From NCBI GenBank assembly GCA_947483095.1, contig CANKLD010000012.1, positions 1 to 22,876 of the forward strand: a DNA stretch of 22,876 bases. The letters are read 5' to 3'. The translations under genes were made by a program, and so were the position numbers. Positions 6,403 through 14,867 of this stretch are shown here, piece after piece. Position 1 is the stretch's first letter; every line of letters starts with the position of its first letter. A model generated the notes under the pieces. It saw nothing but the letters and a program-made list of their open reading frames with translations. It did no database searches and had not been told where the DNA came from. Origin of the DNA: Bacteroidota bacterium (lineage in GTDB: Bacteria > Bacteroidota > Bacteroidia > Flavobacteriales > Flavobacteriaceae).

Positions 6403-8082
6403 ATGAAAGAAATCAAGAACATTGTCCGATCAAGAGCGCAAGAATCATCTAGTGCGGTTGAGAAATTATACATTACCATGCGCCATTTGTTCAATAGAGG
6501 ATTCTATAAACCAATGGGAGTTTCTGGAGAAACCTTGCGCGAAGCATTATTGTCGTTACGCCCTGAAATATATGGCACAATTGCCGAAGACAAAGTAGAA
6601 TTAAGCGGACTTTTATATGTAATTGAAAGACTACCAATAGGGATTGAAGAATGCCGTTTCATCAATTTAACTTCTGACGAAGGCTATTCAAAATCACATT
6701 TTCAAGCTATAATTCCACCGAAAAGAAGAAGAAACTGTTATCGAATTGATGACGAGCAAATGAACGTTGAAATCACGCGCGGAAGATCTGATATTTACGA
6801 TATTTTAACGCATTTGACTTTTATTTTCATAGAATCGCATAAAATTAAAAACCGCGTTTTACTAGATGAAAACGCTGAGGTCACTCGTGATTGGCAAAAA
6901 TTAGAACAAGCGGTTTTATCCAATAAAAAACTGACATTAACCGATAAAGAGAAAACAATTTCGCATACTGCAAATATCCTAGGAAGAACATTTGTAGAGA
7001 TTTTAGATATTTACGATGCTTTTGGAACCACAGAAAAACCAGATCGTTTTTTACACGTAATTTATTGGTTAGGGAAATTAGCGATTGAAGAAGTGGTTGA
7101 AAACAACAAAAGAACCATCACTTTTAGTCCTATTTTAAGAGAAAGATTAGGGCACCATATTCACGGTGAAATTTGGGCAACCAATATAAAAGAGGTGCTT
7201 AAAGCAAATGATTTATTGGATCGACCAATTCACATTATCAGCGCCAACATGCACTCGGTGATGAATTCTATATTTGCAACGCACGTTTTAAAAACCAAAT
7301 TCAAAGACAAATCGGATTTCTTTATTTTTGAAGAATTGAGTAAATCGGGTGCAGATGAAGTTAGAAATAAAGTGGAAGAATTTGCCAAGTTAAACGGTAT
7401 GATTTCTTTGCCTGATACTTCAGGAACCAACATTGATGTTCAGATTTTTGATACCGCCAAAATAGATTGGAAAAAATCAGCATTTCCAACTGCGAAAATG
7501 CACAATAAAAACCCGGTAATTATCGTTATGGACTACGCTTTTGGAGAGCAAGCTTACGAAACCATTGATGAGTTATTAAAACCGTTTCAAAAAGATATTT
7601 TATTGAATGTAGAATCGCTTTCAATAATGGGAAAAGCAGGTATTCTTCAAGGCGGAAAAGGAGATATTATGATTCCGTCGGCACATATAAATGAAGGAAC
7701 AGGAGACAATTATTTCTTCCATAATGAATTAACTGCCGAGATGTTGGAAGGAAATGGCATAGCTGTTTTCGCAGGACCTATGATTACAGTTTTAGGAACG
7801 TCATTGCAAAATAAAGATTTATTAAAGTTTTTCCATGATTCAACGTGGGGAGTTATTGGACTGGAAATGGAAGGCGCCTATTATCAAAAAGCAATCCAAT
7901 CGGCATCCAAAATTAGAAAAAGCATTAATCCAGATGTAAAAGTTAGATATGCCTATTATGCATCAGACAACCCGCTGGAAACAGGAAGCACATTAGCCTC
8001 AGGCGGATTAGGAACAACAGGAGTAAAGCCAACATATTTAATTACAATTAAAATATTAGAACAAATTTTTAACATAAAATAG
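6403..8082 (+). CDS. DUF6909-like protein with nucleosidase/phosphorylase-like C-terminal half
   Basis: 559 residues, no signal peptide or membrane helix, so cytoplasmic. I recognise it as the Bacteroidota family named DUF6909, without known function. The N-terminal half (about 1-250) has no motif I know; it begins with a helical MKEIKNIVRSRAQESSS segment and includes a basic patch PPKRRRNC near 105-112. The C-terminal half resembles the purine nucleoside phosphorylase/AMP nucleosidase superfamily: NPVIIVMDYAFGEQAYE, then SIMGKAGILQGGKGDIMIP, FFHNELTAEML, and GLEMEGAYYQKAI (about 486-498), where the paired glutamates match the ribose-binding Glu-Met-Glu of that superfamily, followed by YYASDNPLETGS. 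A nucleotide-cleaving or -binding role is therefore plausible but inferred. It stands 8 nt ahead of the Wzz-like gene, so it may be cotranscribed with the polysaccharide cluster. Confidence 0.78.
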   Translation: MKEIKNIVRSRAQESSSAVEKLYITMRHLFNRGFYKPMGVSGETLREALLSLRPEIYGTIAEDKVELSGLLYVIERLPIGIEECRFINLTSDEGYSKSHFQAIIPPKRRRNCYRIDDEQMNVEITRGRSDIYDILTHLTFIFIESHKIKNRVLLDENAEVTRDWQKLEQAVLSNKKLTLTDKEKTISHTANILGRTFVEILDIYDAFGTTEKPDRFLHVIYWLGKLAIEEVVENNKRTITFSPILRERLGHHIHGEIWATNIKEVLKANDLLDRPIHIISANMHSVMNSIFATHVLKTKFKDKSDFFIFEELSKSGADEVRNKVEEFAKLNGMISLPDTSGTNIDVQIFDTAKIDWKKSAFPTAKMHNKNPVIIVMDYAFGEQAYETIDELLKPFQKDILLNVESLSIMGKAGILQGGKGDIMIPSAHINEGTGDNYFFHNELTAEMLEGNGIAVFAGPMITVLGTSLQNKDLLKFFHDSTWGVIGLEMEGAYYQKAIQSASKIRKSINPDVKVRYAYYASDNPLETGSTLASGGLGTTGVKPTYLITIKILEQIFNIK

Positions 8083-8090
8083 TTTTTATT

Positions 8091-9098
8091 ATGAGTCAAA
8101 ACGCTACCAATTCAGATAATCAAGAGATTGATTTATCAATGATTTCAAATAAAATTAAAGGTTTTTACGACGGAATAGGGACTTCGGTTTTTAGAGGTAT
8201 TTTATTTTTTAAAAGAAATTTATTAATAGTAGGAATTTTATTTGTTGCAGGAGCTGCTCTAGGAACCTATGTTGACTTAAATAATGAAACCTACGATTCT
8301 AAAATTATTGTAAAACCCAATTTTGGAAGCACCGATTATCTGTATTCTAAAATAGATTTATTGGATTCTAAAATTAAAACCAGAGACACCCTTTTTTTAA
8401 AGGCTATAGGAGTTAAAAATCCTGAAAACTTAACAAAAATTGAAATTGAACCAATAGTTGACATTTATAGTTTGGTTAATTACAATGAAAAAAACGCGGC
8501 CGTTACAACGAACACCCAAAATTTTGAACTCTTGAAATTATTAGCTGAAGAAGGGGATATTAATAAGGTTATTAAAGACAAAGCAACGAGTAAAAATTAT
8601 TATTCACACACGGTTCACCTCATTACTAAAGGATTTACAACGGATGAAAAAACAATTGAGCCAATTTTAAATTATTTAAACAACAATACTTATTTCGATA
8701 ATTTAAAGAAAATATATGTTGAGAACGTCAATGTAAATATTAAAAAGAATGAAGAAATGATCCTTCAGATTAATACTTTATTAGAAAAATTCTCAACTGC
8801 TTCGGGACAAAAATCCGACAAATTAGTTTTTTATAATGAAAACACCGAGCTAAACGAAGTGCTTAAAACCAAGCAAGCATTAGTTTATGAAATCGGCATC
8901 AAAAGAGAGCAACTAGTAAATTACGAAAACACGATTAAAAAAAACAGCAGCGTTCTTAACATAAAAAACACCGAAAGTGTTAACGGTAAATTAAAATTAG
9001 TTTTACCACTTTTATTTATTTTTGTTTTTGTTTTGATTCATTTATTTTCAAAATTTTATAAAAGACAAGCTTTAAAAGCCCAACAAAATATAGCATAA
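8091..9098 (+). CDS. Wzz-like polysaccharide chain-length determinant protein
   Basis: 335-residue inner-membrane protein with the Wzz/polysaccharide co-polymerase layout: a cytoplasmic N-terminus (about 43 residues), a first membrane helix (about 44-60, [19 protein letters not shown]), a long periplasmic domain (about 61-300) with coiled-coil-like helices such as [20 protein letters not shown], and a second helix (303-319, [17 protein letters not shown]) followed by a short basic tail. No Walker ATPase/kinase domain is attached, so it resembles an O-antigen Wzz rather than a Wzc-type kinase. The family's proline-glycine motif near the second helix is not obvious, so the divergence is high. 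Its stop codon overlaps the rmlA start (TAATG), showing tight coupling to the sugar-nucleotide genes. Confidence 0.78.
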   Translation: MSQNATNSDNQEIDLSMISNKIKGFYDGIGTSVFRGILFFKRNLLIVGILFVAGAALGTYVDLNNETYDSKIIVKPNFGSTDYLYSKIDLLDSKIKTRDTLFLKAIGVKNPENLTKIEIEPIVDIYSLVNYNEKNAAVTTNTQNFELLKLLAEEGDINKVIKDKATSKNYYSHTVHLITKGFTTDEKTIEPILNYLNNNTYFDNLKKIYVENVNVNIKKNEEMILQINTLLEKFSTASGQKSDKLVFYNENTELNEVLKTKQALVYEIGIKREQLVNYENTIKKNSSVLNIKNTESVNGKLKLVLPLLFIFVFVLIHLFSKFYKRQALKAQQNIA

Positions 9099-9955
9099 TG
9101 AAAGGAATTATCTTAGCCGGAGGATCGGGAACCAGGTTGCACCCACTTACGCTTGCGGTCAGCAAACAGTTAATGCCAATATATGACAAACCGATGATTT
9201 ATTATCCGCTATCATCTTTGCTTTGGTCGGGAATAAGAGAAATATTAATTATTTCTACCCCTCATGATTTACCATTATTCCGACAATTATTAGGAGACGG
9301 CTCTAGATTAGGATGTCGATTTGAATATGCTGTTCAAGAACATCCGAATGGGTTGGCAGAAGCCTTTATCATTGGAAAAGAATTTATCGGAAATGATAAA
9401 GTAGCGCTAGTTTTAGGAGATAATATTTTTTATGGAACAGGGTTATCAGATTTATTACAATCGAATAATAATCCAGACGGAGGAATTATTTATGCCTATC
9501 ACGTAAACGATCCAGAAAGATATGGAGTAGTAGATTTTGATGCTGATGGAAACGTTCTTTCTATCGAAGAAAAACCGGCAAATCCAAAGTCAAATTTTGC
9601 CGTTCCGGGGATCTATTTTTATGATAATGATGTAGTGGAAATCGCCTCAAATATAAAACCGAGTCACCGCGGAGAAATTGAAATCACCGATGTAAACAAA
9701 GAATACCTTCGTAGAGGAAAATTAAAAGTGAGTATTTTAGATAGAGGAACCGCTTGGTTTGACACCGGAACCTTTAATTCTTTAATGCAAGCCTCGCAAT
9801 TTGTTCAAGTAATTGAAGAAAGACAAGGATTAAAAATAGGTTCTATAGAAGAAGCGGCATACAAAATGGGCTTCATCACTGCAGAGCAATTAAAAGAAAT
9901 TGCCCAACCATTTTTAAAAAGTGGCTATGGCAAGCATTTATTAGAAATTATATAA
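9098..9955 (+). CDS. rfbA: Glucose-1-phosphate thymidylyltransferase
   Basis: RmlA: converts glucose 1-phosphate and dTTP to dTDP-glucose, the first step of dTDP-L-rhamnose synthesis. 285 residues is typical. The nucleotide-binding loop [13 protein letters not shown] is at residues 6-18, followed by [18 protein letters not shown], and VLGDNIFYG provides the metal-binding aspartate. [20 protein letters not shown] and [13 protein letters not shown] are standard RmlA segments. The end [18 protein letters not shown] is likewise characteristic. The start is fixed by the overlap with the Wzz-like stop codon, and the stop is directly followed by the rfbC ATG with no spacer. Other nucleotidyltransferases (GalU, GlmU) are excluded by these motifs. 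Confidence 0.97.
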   Translation: MKGIILAGGSGTRLHPLTLAVSKQLMPIYDKPMIYYPLSSLLWSGIREILIISTPHDLPLFRQLLGDGSRLGCRFEYAVQEHPNGLAEAFIIGKEFIGNDKVALVLGDNIFYGTGLSDLLQSNNNPDGGIIYAYHVNDPERYGVVDFDADGNVLSIEEKPANPKSNFAVPGIYFYDNDVVEIASNIKPSHRGEIEITDVNKEYLRRGKLKVSILDRGTAWFDTGTFNSLMQASQFVQVIEERQGLKIGSIEEAAYKMGFITAEQLKEIAQPFLKSGYGKHLLEII

Positions 9956-10507
9956 ATGAATTTTATTCCTACAAAATTAGAAGGATGCTTTGTTATTGAG
10001 CCCAAAATATTCAACGACGAGAGAGGGTATTTTTTGGAAAGCTTTAATGAAAATACATTTCAAAACGCAATTGGTCAGTCAGTTCGTTTTGTTCAAGACA
10101 ACCAATCCTTTTCAACAAAAGGGGTTTTACGAGGGCTGCATTATCAAACTGGAGATCACGCGCAGGCTAAACTGGTTCGTGTTTTGCAAGGCGAAGTTTT
10201 GGATGTTGCCGTTGATATCAGACCCAATTCTAAAACTTATGGTGAGCACATTTCTGTTTTGCTTTCCGCAGAAAAACAAAATCAATTTTTTATTCCTAGA
10301 GGTTTCGCACATGGATTTTTAGTGTTAAGCGAAACAGCCGCCTTTTTTTATAAATGCGATAACTTTTATAATAAAGAAAGTGAAGGCGGAATAATTTACA
10401 ATGACGGCTCGTTGAATATTGATTGGCAATTTCCTTTTAACGAACTCATCATTTCAGAAAAAGACAGTTTATTACCCACAACTGAAAACGCCAAAAAAGC
10501 ATGGTAG
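9956..10507 (+). CDS. rfbC: dTDP-4-dehydrorhamnose 3,5-epimerase
   Basis: RmlC: epimerises dTDP-4-keto-6-deoxyglucose at C3 and C5, the third step of dTDP-L-rhamnose synthesis. 183 residues is normal. FNDERGYFLESFN and the cupin motif GVLRGLHYQ carry the catalytic base H62; KLVRVLQGEVLDVAVDIR and FIPRGFAHGFLVLSE (including H119) follow, with Y132 as the likely acid. All active-site residues are present. It begins right after the rfbA stop, and its last seven bases overlap the rfbD start, so the three genes are translationally coupled. Confidence 0.97.
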   Translation: MNFIPTKLEGCFVIEPKIFNDERGYFLESFNENTFQNAIGQSVRFVQDNQSFSTKGVLRGLHYQTGDHAQAKLVRVLQGEVLDVAVDIRPNSKTYGEHISVLLSAEKQNQFFIPRGFAHGFLVLSETAAFFYKCDNFYNKESEGGIIYNDGSLNIDWQFPFNELIISEKDSLLPTTENAKKAW

Positions 10508-11352
10508 TTTTAGTTACAGGCGCTAACGGACAATTAGGTCAAGCGATACAATTTATTGCCCCTAACTTCTTGAATGTTAATTTTATTTTTTGTAACGCTA
10601 CAGATTTAGATATTTCAAATAAGGAAAATTGCCAAGCGGTTTTCCACATAATAAAACCCGATTTTTGTATTAATACCGCAGCCTATACGGCAGTTGATAA
10701 AGCAGAATCAGAACCCGAAAAAGCCGAATTAATTAATGTTACCGGGGCCAAAAATCTTGCTGAAACCTGTAAAGAATTTGACGCGACATTAATTCATATT
10801 TCAACCGATTTTGTTTTTGACGGGTCAAATAACAACCCTTACACCGAAAACCAAATCCCAAATCCTAAAGGAGTTTACGGTCAAACAAAATTAGACGGGG
10901 AAAAAGCAATTCAGGAAGTATTTTCAAAATATTATATCATTCGAACGTCTTGGGTTTATTCTCAATTTGGAAATAACTTTATGAAAACCATGTTGCGATT
11001 GGCCCCCGAAAGAACGTCATTAAGTGTGGTAAACGATCAAATTGGGACCCCAACAAACGCCCTAGATTTAGCGGAATGTTTGTTAACGATAATTATCCAA
11101 CACCCAACACCCAACACCCAATACGGCATTTACAATTTTAGCAACGAAGGACAATGCAGCTGGTTTGATTTTGCCCAGAAAATATTTGAATTAAACAATA
11201 TTAGCATACATTTACAATCAATACCAACCACAAGTTTTCCAACTCCAGCGGCAAGACCAAAATATAGTGTTTTGGATAAAAGTAAAATTAAATCTACTTT
11301 TGGAATAACAATAAAAAACTGGGAAGAGAGTTTAAAAAAAGCGATCAAATAA
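10501..11352 (+). CDS. rfbD: dTDP-4-dehydrorhamnose reductase
   Basis: RmlD: NAD(P)H-dependent reductase that makes dTDP-L-rhamnose in the last pathway step. 283 residues; a short-chain dehydrogenase/extended fold. The dinucleotide-binding loop TGANGQLG is at residues 6-13, NTAAYTAVDKAE at 58-69 and STDFVFDG at 101-108, and the catalytic YxxxK is Y126-K130 (VYGQTKLDGE). NDQIGTPT is a family signature. Near residue 200 the protein reads QHPTPNTQYGIYNF, encoded by a four-unit heptamer repeat (11097-11124) that could cause frameshifts by slippage; here the frame is intact. It overlaps rfbC by seven bases. rfbB (RmlB), needed for the second step, is not in the window. Confidence 0.96.
   Translation: MVVLVTGANGQLGQAIQFIAPNFLNVNFIFCNATDLDISNKENCQAVFHIIKPDFCINTAAYTAVDKAESEPEKAELINVTGAKNLAETCKEFDATLIHISTDFVFDGSNNNPYTENQIPNPKGVYGQTKLDGEKAIQEVFSKYYIIRTSWVYSQFGNNFMKTMLRLAPERTSLSVVNDQIGTPTNALDLAECLLTIIIQHPTPNTQYGIYNFSNEGQCSWFDFAQKIFELNNISIHLQSIPTTSFPTPAARPKYSVLDKSKIKSTFGITIKNWEESLKKAIK
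11097..11124 (+). repeat. Heptanucleotide tandem repeat CCAACAC inside rfbD
   Basis: Three perfect CCAACAC units (11097-11117) plus one variant unit CCAATAC (11118-11124). Seven is not a multiple of three, so loss or gain of a unit would shift the rfbD frame. With only four units it may be stable. Confidence 0.85.
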
Positions 11353-11375
11353 TCAAAGCAAAAAAAATAAAGTAT

Positions 11376-11383
11376 TATTTTTG
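11376..11383 (+). promoter_or_regulatory. Putative -7 promoter element TATTTTTG
   Basis: Exact TAnnTTTG match ending 23 nt before the lipoprotein ATG at 11407. It implies the lipoprotein has its own promoter inside the cluster. Confidence 0.5.
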
Positions 11384-11406
11384 TTGAGACTAAAATAAAT
11401 ATAAAA

Positions 11407-11943
11407 ATGAAAGTAAAAAGCACATTATTAGGATTGTTGGTTGCTGTAATTATGTTTTCATGTAAAAATGAAGTCAAACAAGACGAAGCAAAACAAGAAA
11501 TCAACAACAAATTTAAAGTCACTTTAAATTTATTAATCAAGAAAAATGACACAATACACTTGTATTATACAGAAGACAATTCCATAAATTTTAAAGAAGA
11601 AAGTTCTATTTGGCTTTCTCTTCCGGGAAAGAATGATTCACAAGATATAACTTTTGAGTTACCAGAAGACGTTTTCCCTACCCAGTTTAGATTTGATTTA
11701 GGAGTAAACAGAGAAAACGAAAAAATTAAATTAAACAGCTTAAAATTCGATTATTTAGACAAATCTAATCTAATAAGTGAATCGTTACTTTATAATTGTT
11801 TTAGAATAAACGCTGATAATACAACAATTGATTCGGTAACAAAAGAATTAAGCAGAAAGGATCCAAAAACAATTGCCGGACCTAGTTTATACCCTCACGA
11901 AGCAATATTGAAAAAGGAATTAGATCAACTTACTTTAAAATAA
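11407..11943 (+). CDS. Predicted lipoprotein of unknown function
   Basis: 178 residues starting with a lipoprotein signal peptide: positively charged start (MKVKS), hydrophobic core (TLLGLLVAVIMF), then SC with the likely lipidated cysteine at C19. The lipobox (MFSC) is not canonical but is acceptable in Bacteroidota. The mature N-terminus is charged (KNEVKQDEAKQE). The rest is beta-strand-like (FKVTLNLLIKKNDTIHLYY, SSIWLSLPG, TQFRFDLGV) and I recognise no domain. It has its own promoter element and is followed by a clear terminator at 11981-12004, so it appears to be an independent transcription unit set between rfbD and the methyltransferase. A link to polysaccharide biology is suggested only by position. 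Confidence 0.8.
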   Translation: MKVKSTLLGLLVAVIMFSCKNEVKQDEAKQEINNKFKVTLNLLIKKNDTIHLYYTEDNSINFKEESSIWLSLPGKNDSQDITFELPEDVFPTQFRFDLGVNRENEKIKLNSLKFDYLDKSNLISESLLYNCFRINADNTTIDSVTKELSRKDPKTIAGPSLYPHEAILKKELDQLTLK

Positions 11944-11980
11944 AACACATTGCAAAAACAATAAAGTTTATAAAAAAGAA

Positions 11981-12004
11981 AAGTTATCTCATTTGGGATA
12001 ACTT
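11981..12004 (+). terminator. Rho-independent terminator after the lipoprotein gene
   Basis: Stem AAGTTATCTC (11981-11990), loop ATTT, and GGGATAACTT (11995-12004), with one T-G wobble, preceded by an A-rich stretch and followed by ATTTATTTG. It lies 37 nt after the lipoprotein stop codon. Confidence 0.8.
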
Positions 12005-12021
12005 ATTTATTTGCACTTGTT

Positions 12022-12029
12022 TATATTTG
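12022..12029 (+). promoter_or_regulatory. Putative -7 promoter element TATATTTG
   Basis: Exact TAnnTTTG match ending 27 nt before the methyltransferase ATG at 12057 and just after the preceding terminator. It would start the second transcript of the polysaccharide cluster. Confidence 0.5.
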
Positions 12030-12056
12030 TCACGGTATTAATAATTTCCAACAACT

Positions 12057-12716
12057 ATGAATTACGATAAAAAAGGGGCAGATTATTATTCTAATATAAG
12101 ACTAGATTTAATCAATCTAATAGACAAAAAATCTCAAAATTTAAAGGTATTAGAAATTGGTGCAGCTTATGGCGAAACGCTATTTTATTTAAAACAAAAC
12201 GGAATAGCTTCAGAATTGGTAGGTGTTGATATTTTTGAAGATGCTAAAAATAAACAAAATTATAAACCGCTGGACCAATTTATTTTTGGGGATATTGAAA
12301 AAATAGATTTACCAGAATACTTTCAACATTTCGATTTAATATTGCTTGCGGATGTTTTAGAGCATCTTTTTGAACCGAAAAGTGTTTTAGAAACCTTAAA
12401 AAAATATTTAAAAGAAGACGGAAAAATAATAATTAGTATGCCTAATATTCGTTATTATTCAGCACTCTATAAAATAGTTTTTAAAGGCGATTTTAAATAC
12501 GAAGAAAGCGGAATTTTTGATTACACCCATGTTCGGTTTTACTGTAGAAAAAACATTCAGGAGTTACTGGAAACCGCAGGTTATAAAGTTTTAAAACAAG
12601 AAAGCTCTATAATAAACTATCAAGGAAAATCAATAGCCAAGCTGATAAATTTGATTACTCTTGGAATATTTGAAGAATTTTTTAGCACCCAATATTTTTT
12701 TGTAGTTAAAAAATAA
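12057..12716 (+). CDS. SAM-dependent methyltransferase (class I)
   Basis: 219-residue cytoplasmic methyltransferase of the Methyltransf_23 type. The SAM-binding motif I is VLEIGAAYGE (31-40); the acidic ribose-binding residue is in VGVDIFED, and FDLILLADVLEHLFEP is the motif IV region. KEDGKIIISMPNIRYY follows, a segment common in sugar or glycan methyltransferases of polysaccharide clusters. The C-terminal FDYTHVRFYCRKNIQELLETAGYKV is typical of this family. The likely role is O-methylation of a sugar residue or the chain end, which would cap the polymer, but the acceptor cannot be read from sequence. It is followed by the flippase gene after 29 nt. Confidence 0.85.
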   Translation: MNYDKKGADYYSNIRLDLINLIDKKSQNLKVLEIGAAYGETLFYLKQNGIASELVGVDIFEDAKNKQNYKPLDQFIFGDIEKIDLPEYFQHFDLILLADVLEHLFEPKSVLETLKKYLKEDGKIIISMPNIRYYSALYKIVFKGDFKYEESGIFDYTHVRFYCRKNIQELLETAGYKVLKQESSIINYQGKSIAKLINLITLGIFEEFFSTQYFFVVKK

Positions 12717-12745
12717 AAAGAATTACTTTAAGTAAATACTATAAA

Positions 12746-14020
12746 ATGATGCAACTAAACAGTAGTTTTAAAAAGTTAATTTCATCATCGGGATTAAATT
12801 TTATTTTTAGAATCTTCGGATTAGGAACGTCTTTTCTAACCACGGTTTTAATTACTCGTTTTTTTGGAGTTGGCACCTTTGGCGACTATTCTTTAGTGTT
12901 TGCTTTATCTCAAATAATTGCCCTTTTGTTTACTTTAGGAATTCCAAATACTTTAATCAAAATAATAGGGAATAATGATTTTACGTATTCTCAAGCCAAA
13001 AAGCTATTAATTAAAGGATTAAAGGGCTCTTTGATTTTCTCTTTAATCCCATTCTTATTTTTCTATTTAGGGTCGTCTTTTTTAGCAGAAACCGTTTTCC
13101 ACAATGCACAATTAGTAAATTATTTTTTAATTGCATCCATTTCCATTCCGCTGTTTATAGTACATGAGATTTTCCTTTATTTTTTAATAGCAACCAAAAA
13201 TTTTATAAAGTACAACTTATTCATGTTTGTAATTCCAAACCTATTACTGCTATTTTTTTTATTTTTATTTTTCAAATTAGATAAAAATAATTACTTCACA
13301 TTTATCGCTTTTTCCTTAGCAATTTTGATCACTGTTTTGCTAGAAGTATTTACAATTTTCGAATTAAAACCCAAAAAAGAAACGATTTCAATTTCTACAT
13401 TATCGTTAATAAAAACAGCATCACCGCTTTTATTTAGTAGTTTGTTTATGTATTTATTAAACTACACCAATGTTATTATGTTGGGGATTATGTCCAATAA
13501 TACGCAAGTTGGGATTTATAATATTGCTTATAAAATAGGAAGCGTAGGCTTTTTAGTTATCGTTTCAGTAAGTACAATAATGACTCCTAAAATAGCTGAA
13601 TTTTATGGCAAAGGAGATTTTGATCAATTAAAAAAATTGACTCACAATTCAACTCGTCTTGTCGCTCTTTTTTCACTGCCGATAGTTTTGTGTTTGATTC
13701 TTTTTAGTAGCTCTATTTTGTCCTTTTGGGGGCTAGAAGCAATTTCCGGAAAAACAACGTTAATTATAGTTTCAACCGGGGTTCTTTTTAGTGCTATGGC
13801 TGGCAATGTTGATCAAATTTTAAATATGACTGAGAATCAAAATATTTTTAGAAATATTACCATTTTTAGTTTTTTCGTTAACTTAATTCTGTGTTACGTT
13901 CTAATTCCTAAATACAATATTGAAGGAGCGGCCATTGCCAGTTTAACAACCAATATTTTAATTAATGTATTGTGTTTGTATTATATAAAAAAGAAATTAG
14001 GATTTTATACGTTATTTTAA
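12746..14020 (+). CDS. Wzx-like O-unit flippase (oligosaccharide flippase family)
   Basis: 424-residue polytopic inner-membrane protein of the MOP exporter superfamily, predicted to flip undecaprenyl-linked repeat units from the cytoplasmic to the periplasmic side. It begins with a short charged head, then a first helix NFIFRIFGLGTSFLTTVLITRFFG with FGVGTFGDYSLVFAL, the typical Wzx start. About 12 hydrophobic segments can be counted, including FLFLFFKLDK and FSLAILITVLLEVFTIF. The central region NVIMLGIMSNNTQVGIYNIAYKIG is the hallmark of Wzx/MATE-like flippases. A second in-frame ATG lies at 12749; either could be used. It follows the methyltransferase and is only 1 nt from the glycosyltransferase 2 gene. 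Confidence 0.9.
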   Translation: MMQLNSSFKKLISSSGLNFIFRIFGLGTSFLTTVLITRFFGVGTFGDYSLVFALSQIIALLFTLGIPNTLIKIIGNNDFTYSQAKKLLIKGLKGSLIFSLIPFLFFYLGSSFLAETVFHNAQLVNYFLIASISIPLFIVHEIFLYFLIATKNFIKYNLFMFVIPNLLLLFFLFLFFKLDKNNYFTFIAFSLAILITVLLEVFTIFELKPKKETISISTLSLIKTASPLLFSSLFMYLLNYTNVIMLGIMSNNTQVGIYNIAYKIGSVGFLVIVSVSTIMTPKIAEFYGKGDFDQLKKLTHNSTRLVALFSLPIVLCLILFSSSILSFWGLEAISGKTTLIIVSTGVLFSAMAGNVDQILNMTENQNIFRNITIFSFFVNLILCYVLIPKYNIEGAAIASLTTNILINVLCLYYIKKKLGFYTLF

Positions 14021-14021
14021 A

Positions 14022-14834
14022 ATGAAAATAGAATTATCTGTAATAATTGTCAATTACAATGGCGTTCATTATCTTAAAGATTGCATCGATTCATTGTGTC
14101 AAAATTTGAGGAATATTGCTTTTGAGACAATTGTATTAGATAACAATTCAACTGACGACAGCTGTGCTTATCTTATAACTAATTTTCCAGAAGTGAAGTT
14201 GATTGAATCCAAAATTAATCTTGGTTTTGGAAAAGGAAATAACGAAGCGGTTAAATCGGCTAAAGGGAGTTATTTGCTATTAATTAATAACGATACAGTT
14301 GTATTGGATAGTATTTCGCCTGTTCTTGAAATTTTAAAGTCAGACGCTACAATTGGGGTCATTGGAATTAATATGTTGAATGGCAAAAAAGAATATCTAC
14401 CGGCAGCCGGGATTTTTCCTAATTTTCAAAATATGTTTCAAATGAATAAATTACTTCAAATTGGAACGGAATTTAACTCAGGAAATTTTTCAAATGATAA
14501 ATATGAAGTCGATTGGTTAGGAGGCTCTTTTTTATTGCTTAGAAGGGAAACCTACGACAAGATTAATGGTTTTGATGAAGATTATTTCTTGTATGTAGAA
14601 GACGTAGATTTTTCTAAAAGAATAGCAAATTTAGGGTTGAAGAGAATTTTCTTGCCGAACCACAATTACGTCCATTTTGTCGGGTTTACTAAAGCTAAAA
14701 ACCCGATGCTAATTAAAGGATATGAAATTTATATTTCAAAACATTTCAGCGGGTTTGACAAATTACTAGTTACCGTTGCACTCAAAATAAATAAATTAGT
14801 GAAAAGTATTAAAAAACCATTCAAACTAGATTAA
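14022..14834 (+). CDS. Glycosyltransferase family 2
   Basis: 270-residue inverting glycosyltransferase with a GT-A fold. The N-terminus LSVIIVNYNGVHYL is the nucleotide-sugar-binding start; D40 in LDNNSTDDS is a nucleotide-binding aspartate, and INNDT with D91 corresponds to the metal-binding DxD. The motif WLGGSFLLLRRETYDKINGFDEDYFLYVEDVDF includes E193-D194, a likely catalytic ED. This arrangement resembles rhamnosyltransferase-like GT2 enzymes, which would fit the dTDP-rhamnose genes, but the donor is inferred. The C-terminus is short and lysine-rich with no membrane helix. It lies 1 nt after the flippase and is followed by a TAnnTTTG element and the polymerase gene. Confidence 0.9.
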   Translation: MKIELSVIIVNYNGVHYLKDCIDSLCQNLRNIAFETIVLDNNSTDDSCAYLITNFPEVKLIESKINLGFGKGNNEAVKSAKGSYLLLINNDTVVLDSISPVLEILKSDATIGVIGINMLNGKKEYLPAAGIFPNFQNMFQMNKLLQIGTEFNSGNFSNDKYEVDWLGGSFLLLRRETYDKINGFDEDYFLYVEDVDFSKRIANLGLKRIFLPNHNYVHFVGFTKAKNPMLIKGYEIYISKHFSGFDKLLVTVALKINKLVKSIKKPFKLD

Positions 14835-14840
14835 ATCTCT

Positions 14841-14848
14841 TATTTTTG
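14841..14848 (+). promoter_or_regulatory. Putative internal -7 promoter element TATTTTTG
   Basis: Exact TAnnTTTG match ending 19 nt before the ATG at 14868, in the 33-nt gap between the GT2 gene and the polymerase-like gene. Confidence 0.4.
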
Positions 14849-14867
14849 AATTCCTATAAAATCTAAA

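Noticed and set aside
9990..10322. 110-residue plus-strand ORF within rfbC
   Set aside because: It is a shifted frame of the rfbC gene, whose own frame has all the active-site residues.
11130..11552. 140-residue minus-strand ORF spanning the rfbD end and lipoprotein start
   Set aside because: It is antisense to two convincing genes and runs across their promoter; composition is typical of an AT-rich shadow frame.
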